A stretch of 63,411 bases of DNA from Actinobacteria bacterium HGW-Actinobacteria-1 (GTDB taxonomy: Bacteria > Actinomycetota > Coriobacteriia > Anaerosomatales > Anaerosomataceae), in NCBI GenBank assembly GCA_002841355.1, contig PHFB01000015.1, positions 1 to 63,411 on the forward strand. The letters are read 5' to 3'. Both the position numbers and the translations under genes were made by a program. The notes beneath the pieces are model-generated. The model did not search any database. It was not told the origin of the DNA and was given only the letters and a program-made list of their open reading frames with translations. Each line of letters opens with the position of its first letter. The stretch's first letter is position 1. This document shows positions 61,597 through 63,411 of the stretch, in pieces.

Positions 61597-63411
61597 GTGA
61601 CACGCGCGGTCTCGCTGCATGTCACCGGCGTCGTGCAAGGCGTCGGCTATCGCCCGTTCGTGTACAACCTCGCACGTCGCCTCGGCATCACCGGCTGGGT
61701 GCGCAACGCGTCCGACGGCGTCTGGTGTCTCGCCGAGGGCGAACCTGCGGTTCTCTCGGCGTTCGAGCGCGCGCTGCGCGATGAGGCGCCGCCCATGGCG
61801 GTCGTCGAAAGCGTAGTCGCCGAGGAGGTCGACGCCGAGGGCGCGACCGAGTTCGTGATCGTCGCATCGCGCGCCGAGGAAGGCGCGATGACGCTCGTAT
61901 CCCCCGACATCGCCACCTGCGATGCGTGCCAAGCTGAGCTCTTCGACCCGACCGACCGCCGCTACCGCTATCCATTCATCAACTGCACCAACTGCGGGCC
62001 GCGCTTCACGATCATCGACGACGTCCCCTACGACCGCCCGATGACCACGATGCGCGACTTCCCGATGTGTCCCGAGTGCGCTGCCGAGTATGGCGACCCG
62101 GCAGACCGCCGCTTCCACGCACAGCCCGACGCGTGCTTCATCTGCGGGCCGCGCCTCTACCTGAACGGCGTAGATGACGCCCCCACCGACTGGGCGTGGT
62201 GTCCCGAGGTCGGGACCTCCCCCCGCCCGCACCGCGATCGCGAAGCCGAGCGGACCCGCAGCGACGCGATCCTTGAGGCCGCGGCCACGCTCCTTCGCGG
62301 CGGCGGCATCCTCGCGATGAAGGGCCTCGGTGGCTTCCAGCTAGCGTGCGACGCCACCAACGAGGGCGCCGTCGCTCGCCTCCGCGACCGCAAGCGCCGC
62401 TGGGGCAAGCCCTTCGCCGTGATGATGCCGACCCTGGATCTGGCGAGCGCGTACTGCGCGATCTCCCCCGACGAGTCGCAGCTTCTAACGAGCCCCGCCG
62501 CCCCGATCGTTCTCCTCCGAGTGCGCGGCGAGGGCATCGGCGGGGGTCGAATGCGAGTTCCGCAGCCGGCTGAAGACGTTGGCCTGTTTGCGGCTGTCCG
62601 GCGAGGACTGTCCGAGCAGGCGACCCCCGCCGATGCCCTCGCCCACCCCCTCGCCCCCTCGCTCGCTCCAGGTCTCGCCGAGCTCGGCGTCATGCTGCCG
62701 TACACGCCGCTCCACCATCTGTTGCTCTCGGCACTCGGCATCCCGCTCGTGATGACGTCGGGGAACCTGAGCGAGGAGCCGATCGCGACCGGCAACGCCG
62801 AGGCGCTCGACCGTCTCGGTCAGATCGCGGACGCCGTCTTGCTGCACGACCGTGAGATCCGCTCGCGCTACGACGACTCAGTCGCGCGCGTGGTCTCCTC
62901 GGGCACGGAGCTGGTGCGGCGGGCTCGCGGCTTCGCACCGTTCCCGCTCAAGCTGCCGTTCACCTCGGATGTAGACATCCTCGCGCTCGGTCCTGAGCAG
63001 AAGAACACGGTGACGCTCCTCACCGGCGAGTATGCGTTCGTGTCGCAGCACATCGGCGACATGGAGAACGCCGAGACATTCGCCGCCTTCGAGCGCACGA
63101 TCGAGCTCTACGAGCGGCTCTTCCGTGTACGCCCCGGGATCGTCGCGTACGACTTGCACCCCGAGTACCTCTCGACCAAGCACGCGCTCCGGCTCGGGCT
63201 GCCCGCCGTGGGCGTGCAGCACCATCACGCGCACGTCGCGGGCGTGGCTGCCGAGCACGGCATCGACGGCTCCTTCATCGGCGTGGCGCTCGACGGCACC
63301 GGGTACGGCCCCGACGGCACGATCTGGGGCGGCGAGGTGCTGCTCGCGACGCTCGGCGGCTTCGAGCGGCTCGCGCGGCTCTCGCTCATGCCGATGCCGG
63401 GCGGCGCGGCT
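61597..63411 (+). CDS. hypF: Carbamoyltransferase HypF for [NiFe]-hydrogenase maturation, 3' end outside window
   Basis: Frame open from GTG 61597 to the edge (605 codons). Domains in order: acylphosphatase (VSLHVTGVVQGVGYRPFVYNLARRLGITGWVRN), two zinc fingers (CDACQAELFDP, CTNCGPRFTII, CPECAAEY, CFICGPRLYL), YrdC-like domain (ILAMKGLGGFQLACDAT, RKRRWGKPFAVMM) and the beginning of the Kae1-like domain (HHHAHVAG, GVALDGTGYGPDGTIWGGE). HypF makes the CN ligand from carbamoyl phosphate and delivers it to HypE. A 39-codon insertion interrupts the YrdC part (62527-62643). Hydrogenase genes should lie nearby outside the window. Confidence 0.95.
   Translation, partial: MTRAVSLHVTGVVQGVGYRPFVYNLARRLGITGWVRNASDGVWCLAEGEPAVLSAFERALRDEAPPMAVVESVVAEEVDAEGATEFVIVASRAEEGAMTLVSPDIATCDACQAELFDPTDRRYRYPFINCTNCGPRFTIIDDVPYDRPMTTMRDFPMCPECAAEYGDPADRRFHAQPDACFICGPRLYLNGVDDAPTDWAWCPEVGTSPRPHRDREAERTRSDAILEAAATLLRGGGILAMKGLGGFQLACDATNEGAVARLRDRKRRWGKPFAVMMPTLDLASAYCAISPDESQLLTSPAAPIVLLRVRGEGIGGGRMRVPQPAEDVGLFAAVRRGLSEQATPADALAHPLAPSLAPGLAELGVMLPYTPLHHLLLSALGIPLVMTSGNLSEEPIATGNAEALDRLGQIADAVLLHDREIRSRYDDSVARVVSSGTELVRRARGFAPFPLKLPFTSDVDILALGPEQKNTVTLLTGEYAFVSQHIGDMENAETFAAFERTIELYERLFRVRPGIVAYDLHPEYLSTKHALRLGLPAVGVQHHHAHVAGVAAEHGIDGSFIGVALDGTGYGPDGTIWGGEVLLATLGGFERLARLSLMPMPGGAA
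62527..62643. repeat. 117-bp palindromic element inserted in frame within hypF
   Basis: Two perfect 23-bp inverted arms (62527-62549 and 62621-62643; left arm begins GGCGAGGGCATC) flank a 71-bp centre. The element is exactly 39 codons and starts on a codon boundary, so the frame is kept (peptide begins GEGIGGGRMRV). Removing it joins APIVLLRVR directly to HPLAPSLAPGL, the normal HypF order. It is like the in-frame palindromic elements known from Rickettsia, but the lineage is different. No other copy was noticed here. Confidence 0.85.

Overview
The window is a gene-dense, high-GC bacterial chromosome segment with no rRNA, tRNA, CRISPR array, prophage or insertion sequence that I could recognise. 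Several traits point to an actinobacterium, probably an anaerobic lineage such as the class Coriobacteriia: a dnaK-grpE-dnaJ-hspR-clpB heat-shock cluster, cell-wall-binding type 2 (CWB2) repeats, a secreted DUF6049-like protein next to trxB-trxA, a peroxiredoxin that reads UGA as selenocysteine, and the hydrogenase maturation factor HypF. The lineage is inference; no marker gene allows a firm placement.

Layout. 1-2.5 kb: a truncated secreted M6 metalloprotease, a stand-alone winged-helix regulator divergent from a tiny secreted tandem-repeat peptide, and a secreted HEVWH-motif protein. 2.5-9.9 kb: enolase, MazG, a PrsA/SurA-type lipoprotein foldase and Mfd, all on the minus strand. 9.9-14.7 kb: a lipoprotein, a C39-like peptidase, endonuclease III, a DUF554 membrane protein, a NYN RNase and the selenocysteine peroxiredoxin. 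14.7-20.1 kb: a complete agmatine catabolism operon (carbamate kinase, putrescine carbamoyltransferase, antiporter-type permease, agmatine deiminase) with a divergent TetR regulator and two matching operator palindromes. 20.1-30 kb: a sugar-dehydrogenase-like protein with CWB2 repeats, an HD-GYP c-di-GMP phosphodiesterase, threonine aldolase, a TrkH potassium transporter and a MacB-like ABC exporter. 30-33 kb: a UBP zinc finger, a Tat-type DUF362 lipoprotein and a large membrane polyferredoxin. 33-37 kb: a zinc-ribbon membrane protein, a PAS-GAF-SpoIIE phosphatase and a GerMN lipoprotein. 37-39.2 kb: iscR-iscS-iscU. 39-48 kb: a metallophosphoesterase, the heat-shock cluster with clpB split in two, and a ferredoxin. 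48-53.6 kb: a degenerate UDG-like gene, a sugar-nucleotide epimerase, a sortase, a c-di-GMP-I riboswitch controlling a second HEVWH protein, and an LPFTG-anchored surface protein with a leader attenuator. 53.6-63.4 kb: Lon, the DUF6049-like protein, a PIN-membrane-TPR fusion, thioredoxin reductase and thioredoxin, a zinc-ribbon HEPN protein and the 5' part of hypF.

How the parts fit. Agmatine enters in exchange for putrescine, is deiminated, and its carbamoyl group yields ATP through carbamate kinase. The Isc genes supply clusters to the many Fe-S proteins. TrxB-TrxA could reduce the selenoperoxiredoxin. HD-GYP, the riboswitch and the sortase/LPFTG genes suggest that c-di-GMP tunes the cell surface.

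The most notable observations are a 117-bp in-frame palindromic insertion inside hypF, the in-frame UGA peroxiredoxin, a clpB gene broken at the site homologous to the known internal start of E. coli ClpB, the riboswitch with its terminator, and the PIN-TM-TPR fusion.
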